Counted from the stretch's first letter, positions 26,340-36,657 are shown. The stretch is 64,000 nt of DNA from DATJSN01 sp035504095 (GCA_035504095.1 DATJSN010000092.1:1-64000); one strand, 5' to 3'. A program made the numbers and translations. Notes: generated from the letters alone by a model not told the origin.

Positions 26340-26630
26340 TTATGGATCAGGCGGCGCGGGTTGGGTAGAGGGAGAAACCCTGGTTGTAACGTTGGTCGCC
26401 GAATTTTTTATTGCGGCGATCGCCCGTGTCGCGGCGGCGGTAGTTTGCGTTGCGGCATTGTGCAAATTCTGCTCAACAGTTGATGTATCCTGCTGAATTT
26501 GAGGTTTATTGACAGTCACGGTCAGGCTGGATTGAGTTGTGCTGTTACCGGTGGAAAAATAAAACCACCCGCGGTAAATGACCAGACTGATCGCCAGAAT
26601 GACCATAAAGATAATAAAGGCACGAAGCAT
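26340..26630 (-). CDS. small membrane-anchored protein, unknown
   Basis: The roughly 96-aa product (start MLRAFIIFMVILAISLV) has one N-terminal membrane helix followed by a Thr/Gln/Ala-rich extracytoplasmic tail with VEQNLHNAATQTTAAATRAIAAIKNSA and a Pro-rich end. No family is recognised. A longer frame from 26657 exists. It lies 62 bp upstream of the glucan synthase start on the same strand and may share its transcript. Confidence 0.55.
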   Translation of the reverse strand: MLRAFIIFMVILAISLVIYRGWFYFSTGNSTTQSSLTVTVNKPQIQQDTSTVEQNLHNAATQTTAAATRAIAAIKNSATNVTTRVSPSTQPAPPDP

Positions 26631-26653
26631 AAAGCCCCCTTTAGCCATCCAGC

Positions 26654-26968
26654 TCATGCACTGTGAGCCAGATGACGTGCACGAGTTCGAGCGGCTTTGC
26701 GGGCCGAAGCCTGGCGCTCATATTTGGGGCGTGCGGCCGCAGCCGCGCCGCCCTTTCGTCCGCCTTTGTACATCGGGCTTTTATCAATGGGTTGAGTGTG
26801 ACCCGAGCCGCCTTTAGTGCCGCCGCCATAAACTTTATTGACGGTGGCCCAGGCACGTCTTTGAGCTTCGCGTGATGGCACACCGCGATGCTCATATCCT
26901 TCTTCAATGTGCTCGGCCATTGTCTTTTGCTTTTCGCTGTATTTGGATTTGTCTCCGCGGGACATCAT
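26654..26968 (-). CDS. small basic protein of the type annotated as plasmid stabilization protein
   Basis: The roughly 105-aa product contains MSRGDKSKYSEKQKTMAEHIEEGYEHRGV, then EAQRRAWATVNKVYGGGTKGGSG, a conserved block found in many small proteins commonly annotated as plasmid stabilization protein, although that role is not well supported. The C-terminus is very basic (SARKAARTRARHLA), which suggests nucleic-acid binding. The Met residues at 26968 and 26965 are the likely starts; the frame opens at 27013. It is next to a small membrane protein and downstream of the kinases. Confidence 0.65.
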   Translation of the reverse strand: MMSRGDKSKYSEKQKTMAEHIEEGYEHRGVPSREAQRRAWATVNKVYGGGTKGGSGHTQPIDKSPMYKGGRKGGAAAAARPKYERQASARKAARTRARHLAHSA

Positions 26969-27160
26969 GATGCATCCTCCAACAATCGCGGACGAATATA
27001 AATCCGCACGCAAAACTTAAGAACAAATCGTATGCCATATATAATAAAGCGAAAAAAAGCGGCAAAATTGAAGGAATAATGACAAATGATGGCATTTTGT
27101 CGTAGGTTTGGACAAGTTGACTGAAGGAAAAGGAAAATGAACAGACGGGATGAAGTGGTA

Positions 27161-28885
27161 TTAAGCAACGAATGTTTCAGAGGATCTTGAGGATTTATGG
27201 ATCGCCTGTTCAATCGTGGATTGCAGGGTCGTTATATCTATGGGTTTGGTCAGATGAGCAAAAAAGCCGGCGTTCAGACTGCGCAGGCGATCTTCTTCCA
27301 TCCCAAAACCGCTAACCACTATGGCAGGCACAAAAGGATAGCTGGCGCGAAATTGTCGCATGAAATCCAATCCGCTCCCGTCGGGAAGACCCAAATCGCT
27401 GATGACAATATCGAATGGTTGTGGTGCAGCGTGGCACGTGCGTAAAGCCGCCGTCACGCTATCGGCCGTGGTGACGTCATATCCGATGGTGCGCAGCAAA
27501 CGCTGCAACACACGACTTGTATCATCATGATCTTCAATCAACAACAGACGGCGGTAAGGCAGAAGACGCGCATGACTCATGTGCCCGGCACCGGGAGCAT
27601 CGCCGTCAGCATCATCGGCTCCGCAGGATGCGGTGATCTCAATGGGCAATTCGACCGTGAAACAGGAACCGCGATCAATTCCTTCACTGGAGGCTTGGAT
27701 GGTTCCACCATGCAACTCAACCAGGGCTTTGCCAATAGATAATCCCAACCCGAGTCCGCCATAGTTGCGGGTTATGCCAACATTACCCTGTTCAAAAGCA
27801 TTGAAAACGGAATTAAGTCGTGCGGACTCAATGCCGATGCCGGTATCGCGCACTTGAATGCGAAGCTTATTGTCCGGGGTATTACTGGTGAGGACTTCAA
27901 CAGTCTTGCCTGATGGTGTGAATTTAGCCGCATTTTTCAACAGATTCCAGAAAACCTGCAGTAATCTGGCCCGATCTCCCATCATGTGGGTTTGCCGGGC
28001 TTTATAAAGAGCATGAACGGTGATGGCCTTTGAGCGAAAATCGGCATCGCATGTTCGCAAGGCATGCTCCAGGATATGGTGAACATCCACTTTGGAACGT
28101 TGTAGTTCCATTTTTCCACGGGAGATCCGGGTAAGATCCAGCAAATCGTCGATTAACCGCGATTCCAACTCTATGTTACGGTTTATCATGTCCAACTTTT
28201 CACGCAGATCCGGCGCCACGTTGGCGGCGCGCAAAAGTTCCTGCACGGTCGCCAATACCGGTGTCAGCGGCGTGCGCAATTCATGACTTAGCACCGCCAG
28301 AAAATGATCCTTGGCACGATTGGCTCTCTCAGCCGACTCCTTACTTTCGCGAAGTGCGCAATTAGCAGCCGTGAGCTCGGCAGTGCGTTCCTCCACGCGC
28401 TGCTCAAGCTCTTTTTTCGCGATGCGAAGAGCTTCCTGAATGTGCCAGCGCCGCTCGACTTCCTCCGCCAGCGCCTGGTTTGTTTGAGCCAGCGCGCGTG
28501 TTTTGCGAAATAATTCAACAAAAACACCTAATTTAAGGCGCAGGATCTCGGGTTTGATCGGTTTAGAGAGATAATCCACCGCGCCCACTTCGTAACCACG
28601 CAATAAATCCTCTTCTTCAATCGTGTGCGCAGTAAGGAATAAGATGGGAATATGCTGCGAGCGTTTGCGCCGTTTGATCATCTCCGCCAGCTCAATCCCG
28701 TCGACGCCGGGCATGCGGATATCGCACACGATGGCGGCGAAATCACACTTAATCAGGGCCAACAAAGCCTCATCCGCTGAACGGGCTCGAACGAGCTCAT
28801 ATCCCGTGGAAGAGAGGATTGCTTCAAGTGCGTCGAGGTTGCGCTCTTGATCGTCCACCAGGAGAATGGATGGTTTTTCATTCAT
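27161..28885 (-). CDS. hybrid sensor kinase, REC-HK-REC
   Basis: The 574-aa cytosolic product starts with a receiver domain (ILLVDDQERN, acceptor Asp in IVCDIRMPGVDG, Lys in LSKPIKP). A coiled coil (IAKKELEQRVEERTAELTAAN) and a histidine kinase follow, with H-box FLAVLSHELRTPLTPVLATV, N-box LKNAAKF, G1 DTGIGI and G2 GGLGLGLSI. A second receiver has LLLIEDHDD and IVISDLGLPDGSG. Its ATG overlaps the stop of the upstream multi-HAMP kinase gene (ATGA at 28882-28885), so the two are translationally coupled and probably work in one phosphorelay. An upstream extension of the frame lies inside the other gene and is not used. There is no output domain. Confidence 0.92.
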   Translation of the reverse strand: MNEKPSILLVDDQERNLDALEAILSSTGYELVRARSADEALLALIKCDFAAIVCDIRMPGVDGIELAEMIKRRKRSQHIPILFLTAHTIEEEDLLRGYEVGAVDYLSKPIKPEILRLKLGVFVELFRKTRALAQTNQALAEEVERRWHIQEALRIAKKELEQRVEERTAELTAANCALRESKESAERANRAKDHFLAVLSHELRTPLTPVLATVQELLRAANVAPDLREKLDMINRNIELESRLIDDLLDLTRISRGKMELQRSKVDVHHILEHALRTCDADFRSKAITVHALYKARQTHMMGDRARLLQVFWNLLKNAAKFTPSGKTVEVLTSNTPDNKLRIQVRDTGIGIESARLNSVFNAFEQGNVGITRNYGGLGLGLSIGKALVELHGGTIQASSEGIDRGSCFTVELPIEITASCGADDADGDAPGAGHMSHARLLPYRRLLLIEDHDDTSRVLQRLLRTIGYDVTTADSVTAALRTCHAAPQPFDIVISDLGLPDGSGLDFMRQFRASYPFVPAIVVSGFGMEEDRLRSLNAGFFAHLTKPIDITTLQSTIEQAIHKSSRSSETFVA

Positions 28886-31800
28886 CGATATAGCCATACA
28901 CGTAAAAGCGACAAAAGCTGATCGGTATTGACCGGTTTGGCGATGTAATCGGACGCACCCGCCTCCAGACATTTTTCACGGTCTCCTTTCATCGCCTTGG
29001 CGGTCAGCGCCAGGATCGGCAACTTGCGGAACCGCGAATCTTTTCGGATTTCGCGCATGGTCTGGTATCCGTCCATTTCGGGCATCATGATGTCCATCAA
29101 CACGACACTCAAATCATCCATATTTTGAATGCATTCAATGGCCTGCCGGCCATTGGTGGCACTAAGCACTTCCATTTCCTGATTTTCCAGCACGGTGGTC
29201 AGCGCAAAAATATTTCGGGCGTCGTCGTCGACCACCAATACCTTGCGACCGCGCAATACTTCGCTGGAGCCGTGCAACCGCTCCAGCATGCGGCGTTTAG
29301 GTTCAGGGAGATTGGAAACTACACGGTGCAGGAACAAGCTGGTTTCATCGAAGAGCCGCTCCGGCGATTGGACGTCCTTGAGCACGATGCTTTTTGCCAT
29401 CGAACGCAAGTGCGTCTGTTCTTCGGTGGTCAATTCTTTGCCGGTGAATATCACAACCGGCACATCGCGCAAAGTACTTTCCGCCTGCACTTTTTCGAGT
29501 AATTCGAAACCACTCATATCGGGAAGACGCAGGTCTATGACGCAGCAATCGAACACCCGGTCGAGCAAGGCCGCGTATGCCTCGGACCCGTTGCTTACGG
29601 CAGTGATTTCAATGTCGTCGTGCCTGAGCAATTCCACGATGCTTGCGCGTTCGACGTCGTTATCTTCCACAATCAGCAAACGCTTGGTATGCGGCGTCAA
29701 ATAGTCACGGATGCGGTCAAAGGCGCATTCCAATTCTTCAGTGGTGGCGGGTTTGACTAAATAAGAAAACGCACCATGTGAAAGGCCGTGCTGGCGCTCC
29801 TCGTCCACGGAAAGCATCTGAACAGGGATATGCCGGGTAATCGGATCAAGTTTCAAATTGTTCAATACGGTCCAGCCCAGCATATCGGGCAGGAATACGT
29901 CCAGCGTGATGGCCGCCGGCAGATATTCGCGCGCCAGGGAAAGCGCCATTTGTCCGCGGTTAGCGACAATAGCCTTGAAACCTTTGTCATGGGCCAGCCC
30001 TAACAGGATGCGGGCATAATGTGGATCGTCATCCACAATCAAAAGCACGTTTTCACCGGGCTTGATCTTCTCGCGATCGTCGGGAACGACTTCCTCTGAT
30101 TTGGCCACGGCCAGCACCGGAAGCGATGGAGAAGGCGACGACGGCCCGATATTAACGGCGCTGACCGCCGGCCCCAGAGATGAACGGGCAGGGCCTGTGT
30201 ACGTCAACGGCAGATAAAGCGTGAACGTGCTTCCCTGGGTCGGAACACTAAAGAGGCGGATTTCCCCGCCCAGGAGCGTGGCCAGTTCCCGGCTGATCGC
30301 CAGACCCAGACCGGTGCCTCCATATTTGCGGCTTGTACCCGCGTCTGCCTGTTGAAACGCCTCAAAAATCAGTTTTTGTTTTTCGGGAGCGATTCCGATT
30401 CCGGTATCGGTTACATCAAATGCCACCACATGCTGTGCATTGTTGAGCACAGGATGTTCCATGGACCACCCTTCCGCCACAGGCCGGATGGTCAACGATA
30501 CCTGGCCCGCCGCCGTAAATTTGAAGGCATTGGAAAGCAGATTCTTGAGAATCTGCTGCAATCGTTTGGGATCGGTAGTGAATGTGCGCGGCAATTTGTC
30601 GTCGAAGTTAAGATGAAATGCCAGACCTTTGGATTCGGCCACGTGGTGGAACGTGCGCGTCACATTGTCGCGCAGGGAGGTAAAGGTGATTTCCTCCGCT
30701 TCCACGGTAACTGTTCCGGATTCGATTTTCGAAAGATCGAGAATATCGTTGATCAACGTCAGCAGGTCCGTACCGGCGGAGTGAATATTGCGAGCGAATT
30801 CCACCTGTTTGGACTGCAGATTGCCGCCGCTGTTTTCGGCAAGCTGCTGACCGAGAATGAGAATCGAATTCAACGGGGTGCGCAATTCGTGGCTCATATT
30901 AGCCAGGAATTCAGACTTATACTTGGATGTGAGCGCCAGCTCCGCGGCCTTTTCTTCCAGCGCATGGCGTGCCTGTTCGACTTCCTTGTTTTTGCGTTCC
31001 ACTTCCACGTTTTGTTCGGCGAGCTGCTTGGCCTTGGAAGCCAATTCTTCATTGGTTTGCTGCAATTCAGTCTGCCGGGTTTGCAAATCGAGCGTGAGCT
31101 TTTGCGACTGGCGGAGGAGATTTTCGGTCCGCATCGTGGCCTCAATGGTATTGAGCACCACGCCGATAGACTGGGTGAGTTGTTCGAGGAATGTAAGGTA
31201 AGTCGCAGTGAACGGCCGCATCGAGGCCAATTCGATCACGGCTTTGATTTCGCCTTCAAAGAGCACCGGCAACACCACGATGCTCGCAGGATTAGCCGCA
31301 CCAAGACTGGACTCAATCCGCGTGTAGGCCGCGGGTACTTCGGTTAACAGGATGCTTTGTTTTTCCACAGCGCATTGGCCAATCAGGCCGTTGCCTAACG
31401 CAATAAGTTCCGGCTGATCCTGCCGCTGGGCATATCCGGCCAGCAATCGCAATGTAGGCTGCTGATCCGTTTCGGTGGCATCGGGCCGGAGCATTTGATA
31501 AACGGTTCCCTGTTGCGCATTGATCAGTGGAGCCAGCTCGCTCAGGAGCATCTTGCCCACCGTAACCAGATCGCGTTGGCCCTGTAACATACGAGTGAAT
31601 TTGGCAAGATTGGTCTTGAGCCAGTCTTGTTCCTGGTTGCGTTCCGTCGTACCACGCAGATTATCGATCATGGTATTGATGTTATTTTTCAGTTCGGCCA
31701 CTTCACCACGGGTTTCCACCTGGATTGACCGTGTAAGGTCACCCTTGGTGACTGCGGTGGCCACATCGGCAATGGCGCGCACCTGATTGGTGAGATTGGC

Positions 31801-34800
31801 CGCCAGAAGATTTACGTTGCCCGTCAGATCCTTCCAAGTGCCCGCGGCGCCAGGTACGTTGGCCTGACCACCAAGGCGTCCTTCAACACCGACTTCACGA
31901 GCCACGTTGGTCACTTGTTCGGCGAAAGTGGCCAGGGTATCGGTCATGTTGTTGATTGTTTCAGCCAGCGCGGCCACTTCGCCTTTGGCTACAACGGTAA
32001 GTTTTTGCCGCAGATTGCCGTTGGCAACGGCAGTCACCACCTTCACAATTCCACGTACCTGATCGGTAAGATTCGCCGCCATGACGTTGACGGAGTCGGT
32101 CAAATCTTTCCACGTTCCCGCCACACCGGGAACCGCAGCCTGACCACCGAGTTTTCCTTCGGTACCCACTTCACGGGCGACGCGCGTCACCTCCGCGGCG
32201 AAGGCATTAAGCTGGTCCACCATCGTATTGATGGTGTTTTTTAATTCCAGAATTTCACCGCGCACGTCGACGGTGATTTTGCGCGACAAGTCGCCGCGAG
32301 CGACCGCCGTCGTCACTTCGGCGATGTTACGCACCTGGGCGGTTAAGTTGGTGCCCATGGCATTTACCGAGTCAGTCAAATCCTTCCACGTTCCCGCCAC
32401 GCCCGGCACTACAGCCTGCACGCCTAGCCGGCCTTCGGTGCCGACTTCGCGCGCCACGCGCGTTACTTCCGAGGCAAACGAGCGAAGTTGTTCGACCATC
32501 GTGTTGATGGCCTCTTTGAGCTGAAGAATTTCACCGCGCACATCCACGGTGATTTTGCGCGACAGATCGCCATTGGCGACAGCGATGGTCACTTCTGCAA
32601 TGTTGCGCACCTGGCCGGTGAGGTTGGAGGCCATTGAATTGACGTTGTCGGTTAAATCTTTCCACGTGCCGGCGACGCCCTGAACAAGCGCCTGACCACC
32701 GAGTTTACCGTCGGTGCCCACTTCGCGGGCCACACGGGTCACTTCCGCCGCGAAAGCGTTGAGCTGGTCAACCATCGTGTTGATGGTTTGTTTGAGTTCG
32801 AGAATCTCACCCTTTACGTCGACGGTGATCTTACGTGAAAGATCGCCGCGCGCCACGGCCGTAGCCACCTCAGCGATGTTGCGCACCTGATTGGTGAGGT
32901 TGGAGGCCATTGAATTGACGTTATCGGTTAAATCTTTCCACGTGCCGGCAACGCCTGGCACCACAGCCTGGCCGCCGAGTTTTCCTTCGGTACCCACTTC
33001 ACGGGCAACACGACTGACTTCCGACGCGAAGCCATTGAGTTGATCCACCATCGTGTTGAATGTTTCCTTAAGTTGAAGCAATTCACCGCGCACATCCACG
33101 GTGATTTTTCGCGAGAGGTCTCCTTTGGCGACAGCGATGGTCACTTCGGCGATGTTACGCACCTGACCGGTGAGGTTGGAGGCCATTGAGTTGACGTTGT
33201 CAGTTAAATCTTTCCAAGTGCCCGCAACTCCCAATACCACGGCCTGGCCGCCGAGTTTGCCGTCGGTGCCTACTTCGCGAGCCACGCGAGATACTTCTGA
33301 AGCAAAACCATTGAGCTGATCCACCATTGTGTTGATGGTTTGTTTGAGTTCAAGAATTTCGCCCTTGGCATCAGCGGTGATTTTGCGTGACAGGTCTCCT
33401 TTGGCGACGGCGATGGTCACATCGGCGATGTTGCGCACCTGGCCGGTGAGGTTGGAGGCCATCGAGTTAACATTGTCTGTTAAATCTTTCCACGTTCCGG
33501 CGACGCCTGGCACCACGGCCTGGCCGCCGAGTTTTCCTTCTGTACCTACTTCGCGAGCCACGCGAGATACTTCTGAAGCAAAACCGTTGAGCTGTTCGAC
33601 CATCGTGTTGACGGTATTTTTGAGCTCAAGAAGCTCGCCCTTCACATCTACAGTAATTTTTCGTGAGAGGTCGCCGCGGGCCACTGCTGTGGTGACATCG
33701 GCGATGTTGCGCACCTGACCGGTCAGGTTGGACGCCATTGAATTGACGTTGTCGGTAAGGTCCTTCCACGTCCCGGCAACGCCCGGCACCAGAGCCTGAC
33801 CGCCGAGTTTTCCTTCGGTTCCCACTTCGCGAGCCACACGAGATACTTCTGAAGCAAAACCATTGAGCTGTTCGACCATCGTATTGATGGTGTCTTTCAA
33901 TTCGAGAATTTCTCCCTTGGCATCAGCCGTGATTTTTCGTGAGAGGTCGCCGCGGGCCACTGCCGTGGTGACATCAGCGATGTTACGCACCTGGCCAGTG
34001 AGGTTGGAGGCCATTGAATTGACGTTGTCGGTAAGGTCCTTCCACGTCCCGGCAACGCCCGGCACCTCGGCCTGACCACCCAGCTTTCCGTCCGTACCCA
34101 CCTCGCGCGCCACACGGCTTACTTCCGATGCAAACCCATTGAGTTGTTCGACCATCGTGTTGATGGTGTTTTTGAGTTCTAGAATTTCTCCTTTTACGTC
34201 AACGGTAATCTTGCGCGACAAGTCGCCGCGCGCGATCGCCGTGGCCACATCGGCGATGTTGCGCACCTGACCAGTGAGGTTGGAGGCCATGGAGTTGACG
34301 TTGTCCGTGAGGTCTTTCCATGTGCCCGCAACACCCGGGACCACAGCCTGACCGCCTAATTTGCCTTCGGTGCCGACTTCGCGCGCCACGCGCGTTACTT
34401 CGGCGGCAAACGAGCGAAGCTGATCCACCATCGTATTGATCGCTTCTTTGAGTTGCAGAATTTCGCCGCGAACGTCAACGGTAATTTTCTTGGACAGGTC
34501 GCCATTGGCCACGGCGATGGTCACTTCCGCGATGTTGCGCACCTGGGCCGTCAGGTTGCCGGCCATCTGATTGACTGATTCGGTAAGATCCTTCCAGACT
34601 CCCGACACGCCTTTGACCTGCGCCTGGCCGCCCAGTTTGCCTTCGGTGCCCACTTCGCGGGCCACGCGAGTAACCTCAGCAGCGAATACTGAAAGCTGGT
34701 CAATCATCCTGTTAACCAGTTTGGCTGACTTGAGGAATTCTCCTTCCAGCGGCCGTCCATCGACTTCCAAGGCCATGGATTGTGTAAGATCGCCTTTGGC

Positions 34801-35184
34801 CACAGCGCCCACAGCACGCGTCACTTCCGTGGTGGGCCAGACCAGGTCGTCAATTAAAGTGTTGATGGCCTGAACTTCATCTGCCCACCCACCGGAAATG
34901 CCGGGCACATTAATGCGCTGCTTAAGACGACCGTCTTTTCCGACAACGTGGCAGATATGTGTGGTTTGTTCAGCGCGTCGGGCGCTTACGCTCAAAATCT
35001 GATTGAAAACGTCGGCGATTTTTCCATGGACGCCGGTCAAATCTGTTGGTAAACGAGAATTAAAATCACCATCACGAAATGCAATCAATGCATTGAGCAA
35101 TTGTGTATCAAATTTTGAATCGAGTTCAAAAGTTTCGGATACCGTCTCAGAATGTGGCTGATCAAGAGTCTCCGCGGGTTTCAT
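28882..35184 (-). CDS. multi-HAMP hybrid histidine kinase (group III / NIK1-like)
   Basis: The 2100-aa protein has no membrane segment. An N-terminal HAMP-like part is followed by an array of about twelve 92-residue units (about 100-1200). Each carries WKDLTDNVNSMASNLTGQVR, GDLSRKITVDVKGEIL and FASEVSRVAREVGTEGKLGG, that is, paired HAMP domains. A GAF-like domain (about 1215-1370) and a coiled coil come next. The kinase core has FLANMSHELRTPLNSILILG, LKNLLSNAFKFT and DTGIGIAPEKQ, and three receivers follow (LLIVDDDPHYA, LLIVEDNDVERA, VLVVDDDARNIF with MDIMMPEMDGYQTM). Poly-HAMP kinases such as fungal NIK1 sense osmotic stress. A similar role here, near the glucan synthase, is inference. It is coupled to the REC-HK-REC gene. 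Confidence 0.93.
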   Translation of the reverse strand: MKPAETLDQPHSETVSETFELDSKFDTQLLNALIAFRDGDFNSRLPTDLTGVHGKIADVFNQILSVSARRAEQTTHICHVVGKDGRLKQRINVPGISGGWADEVQAINTLIDDLVWPTTEVTRAVGAVAKGDLTQSMALEVDGRPLEGEFLKSAKLVNRMIDQLSVFAAEVTRVAREVGTEGKLGGQAQVKGVSGVWKDLTESVNQMAGNLTAQVRNIAEVTIAVANGDLSKKITVDVRGEILQLKEAINTMVDQLRSFAAEVTRVAREVGTEGKLGGQAVVPGVAGTWKDLTDNVNSMASNLTGQVRNIADVATAIARGDLSRKITVDVKGEILELKNTINTMVEQLNGFASEVSRVAREVGTDGKLGGQAEVPGVAGTWKDLTDNVNSMASNLTGQVRNIADVTTAVARGDLSRKITADAKGEILELKDTINTMVEQLNGFASEVSRVAREVGTEGKLGGQALVPGVAGTWKDLTDNVNSMASNLTGQVRNIADVTTAVARGDLSRKITVDVKGELLELKNTVNTMVEQLNGFASEVSRVAREVGTEGKLGGQAVVPGVAGTWKDLTDNVNSMASNLTGQVRNIADVTIAVAKGDLSRKITADAKGEILELKQTINTMVDQLNGFASEVSRVAREVGTDGKLGGQAVVLGVAGTWKDLTDNVNSMASNLTGQVRNIAEVTIAVAKGDLSRKITVDVRGELLQLKETFNTMVDQLNGFASEVSRVAREVGTEGKLGGQAVVPGVAGTWKDLTDNVNSMASNLTNQVRNIAEVATAVARGDLSRKITVDVKGEILELKQTINTMVDQLNAFAAEVTRVAREVGTDGKLGGQALVQGVAGTWKDLTDNVNSMASNLTGQVRNIAEVTIAVANGDLSRKITVDVRGEILQLKEAINTMVEQLRSFASEVTRVAREVGTEGRLGVQAVVPGVAGTWKDLTDSVNAMGTNLTAQVRNIAEVTTAVARGDLSRKITVDVRGEILELKNTINTMVDQLNAFAAEVTRVAREVGTEGKLGGQAAVPGVAGTWKDLTDSVNVMAANLTDQVRGIVKVVTAVANGNLRQKLTVVAKGEVAALAETINNMTDTLATFAEQVTNVAREVGVEGRLGGQANVPGAAGTWKDLTGNVNLLAANLTNQVRAIADVATAVTKGDLTRSIQVETRGEVAELKNNINTMIDNLRGTTERNQEQDWLKTNLAKFTRMLQGQRDLVTVGKMLLSELAPLINAQQGTVYQMLRPDATETDQQPTLRLLAGYAQRQDQPELIALGNGLIGQCAVEKQSILLTEVPAAYTRIESSLGAANPASIVVLPVLFEGEIKAVIELASMRPFTATYLTFLEQLTQSIGVVLNTIEATMRTENLLRQSQKLTLDLQTRQTELQQTNEELASKAKQLAEQNVEVERKNKEVEQARHALEEKAAELALTSKYKSEFLANMSHELRTPLNSILILGQQLAENSGGNLQSKQVEFARNIHSAGTDLLTLINDILDLSKIESGTVTVEAEEITFTSLRDNVTRTFHHVAESKGLAFHLNFDDKLPRTFTTDPKRLQQILKNLLSNAFKFTAAGQVSLTIRPVAEGWSMEHPVLNNAQHVVAFDVTDTGIGIAPEKQKLIFEAFQQADAGTSRKYGGTGLGLAISRELATLLGGEIRLFSVPTQGSTFTLYLPLTYTGPARSSLGPAVSAVNIGPSSPSPSLPVLAVAKSEEVVPDDREKIKPGENVLLIVDDDPHYARILLGLAHDKGFKAIVANRGQMALSLAREYLPAAITLDVFLPDMLGWTVLNNLKLDPITRHIPVQMLSVDEERQHGLSHGAFSYLVKPATTEELECAFDRIRDYLTPHTKRLLIVEDNDVERASIVELLRHDDIEITAVSNGSEAYAALLDRVFDCCVIDLRLPDMSGFELLEKVQAESTLRDVPVVIFTGKELTTEEQTHLRSMAKSIVLKDVQSPERLFDETSLFLHRVVSNLPEPKRRMLERLHGSSEVLRGRKVLVVDDDARNIFALTTVLENQEMEVLSATNGRQAIECIQNMDDLSVVLMDIMMPEMDGYQTMREIRKDSRFRKLPILALTAKAMKGDREKCLEAGASDYIAKPVNTDQLLSLLRVWLYR
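31700..34880. repeat. coding array of 276-bp repeats (HAMP units)
   Basis: On the DNA level the HAMP region is a tandem array with a 276-bp period. The codons for WKDLT recur at about 34596 minus multiples of 276, down to about 31836 (eleven copies plus an N-terminal variant). Neighbouring units share long identical stretches, especially units 2-6, while the terminal units have diverged. Confidence 0.9.
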
Positions 35185-35532
35185 TCATCCGCTCCATATT
35201 GAAGGAATCTTGCAACAATCCTGGAGGTGATGTACTAAATATCCCGAAACAACCTGGAACAATTAGTCAACGACTTCACCCCTGTCTTATCAAAATAAGC
35301 AGCTCAATCCATTGGATATATGAGCGCATGATCTACCCCAGCCCACTAAGACGAGCAGCAATAACAATGCCAATTTGATTCGAGATTTCTTTGGAAAATA
35401 AAAGTGTGAATTATGATATATAAACCATGCTTTTTTATCGCTTGAACCAAAATTAGCGGTCCTTACTTCCATGTCATATAGTCTTCGTACGTCATTCTGA
35501 CGCGTGCGCGATTGTGCCTTTGGTGTGGTATT
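35185..35532. other. 348-bp gap upstream of the multi-HAMP kinase
   Basis: No gene is supported here. It should hold the promoter of the minus-strand kinase pair and the 3' region of the radical SAM gene. I see no clear terminator hairpin or strong promoter match. Confidence 0.4.
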
Positions 35533-36657
35533 CTAAAAGAGTTGCATCTGGCCGCCGAGGTTGGGACGACGGAAATGAGCGCTGGAGAGCGGCCGGATAT
35601 CGCGATTGAGTCCGAATTTACGCGTGAAGATATCGAACGTGCGGGAAATGTTTTCCACCAGTGGTCCCTGGCCACGGCGACGGTGTTCATAGGAAGCGTC
35701 GTAAAGTTTACCATTTCGTGCCTGGCGGAGCAGCGATTCAATTTTTCTGGCACGCGCGGGATCGACGCAACGGTTGAGCCAATCCAAAAACAAATCCTTA
35801 AGTTGATATGGCAGGCGCAGCAGAACCCACGCCGCTCGGCTAGCGCCGGCGTCGGCGACTGCTTCAAGAATTCGCGGTAATTCCACATCGGTTAGACCGG
35901 GAATAATTGGAGCCACATTTACGGATACGGGTATACCCGCGGCGGTAAGTTCGCGAATCGCCCGTAGACGACCAGCGGGCGAGGAAGCGCGGGGTTCGAG
36001 TTTTTGGGCCAGATCGGCATCCAGAGTCACCAGCGTCACGGTAACCCGGCCGGCGTTAATTTTTGCAAGCCGCGACCAGAGGTCGACATCGCGCAGCACC
36101 AGGGCGCTTTTGGTCATGGTCGTGACTGGTTGGCCGCAGTCTGCAAGGACTTCCAGACACCCCCGGGCGATGCGCATTTTGTGTTCGATCGGCTGGTAAA
36201 TATCGGTGCTGGCGGACATGACGATAGTTTCGGGCCGCCAATTGGGCGAAGAAAGTTCGCGCTTAAGCAATTCAGGCGCATCGGGCTTCGCCATGAGTTT
36301 TGTTTCAAAATCCAAACCGCAACTAAAACCCAAAAATTCGTGGTAAGGCCGGGCAAAACAATAGATACAGCCGTGTTCGCAGCCGCGGTAAGGATTGAGC
36401 GTCCAGTCAAAGGGCACATCGGCGGTTTTGGAGACACGATTGATAATACGTTGCGTGCGATCGAAAAAAACCTGTCGTTCGACGCGATGGACTGAGCCAT
36501 CTTCGTTCTGCCGTTCGATTAATTGCCGGTCCAGTTCTTCACCCAGAACATGAAGACGGACGGATTCAAAACGGTTGCCAGGGTTAAGCCCAGCGCCGCG
36601 CCTATGTGCCGGGCCGCCGGAGAGTGCGTCGCGGTAAGTAAAGTCGTCATCAGCCAT
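35533..36657 (-). CDS. PA0069 family radical SAM protein (SplB-like)
   Basis: The roughly 374-aa product has the radical SAM cluster motif CEHGCIYC after FDWTLNPYRG, then YHEFLGFSCGLDFETKLMAK, METIVMSASTDIYQPIE-like sequence and a long TIM-barrel body with VTVTLVTLDADLAQKLEPRASSPAGRL. This matches the PA0069 family, which is related to spore photoproduct lyase and Rv2578c; the reaction is unknown. The N-terminal HRRGAGLNPGNRFE is typical of the family. I start at ATG 36657 (MADDDFTY); three codons upstream another ATG exists. It is transcribed alone. Confidence 0.9.
   Translation of the reverse strand: MADDDFTYRDALSGGPAHRRGAGLNPGNRFESVRLHVLGEELDRQLIERQNEDGSVHRVERQVFFDRTQRIINRVSKTADVPFDWTLNPYRGCEHGCIYCFARPYHEFLGFSCGLDFETKLMAKPDAPELLKRELSSPNWRPETIVMSASTDIYQPIEHKMRIARGCLEVLADCGQPVTTMTKSALVLRDVDLWSRLAKINAGRVTVTLVTLDADLAQKLEPRASSPAGRLRAIRELTAAGIPVSVNVAPIIPGLTDVELPRILEAVADAGASRAAWVLLRLPYQLKDLFLDWLNRCVDPARARKIESLLRQARNGKLYDASYEHRRRGQGPLVENISRTFDIFTRKFGLNRDIRPLSSAHFRRPNLGGQMQLF

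Noticed and set aside
30352..31347. A 331-codon plus-strand frame
   Set aside because: It is antisense to the kinase core of the multi-HAMP gene.
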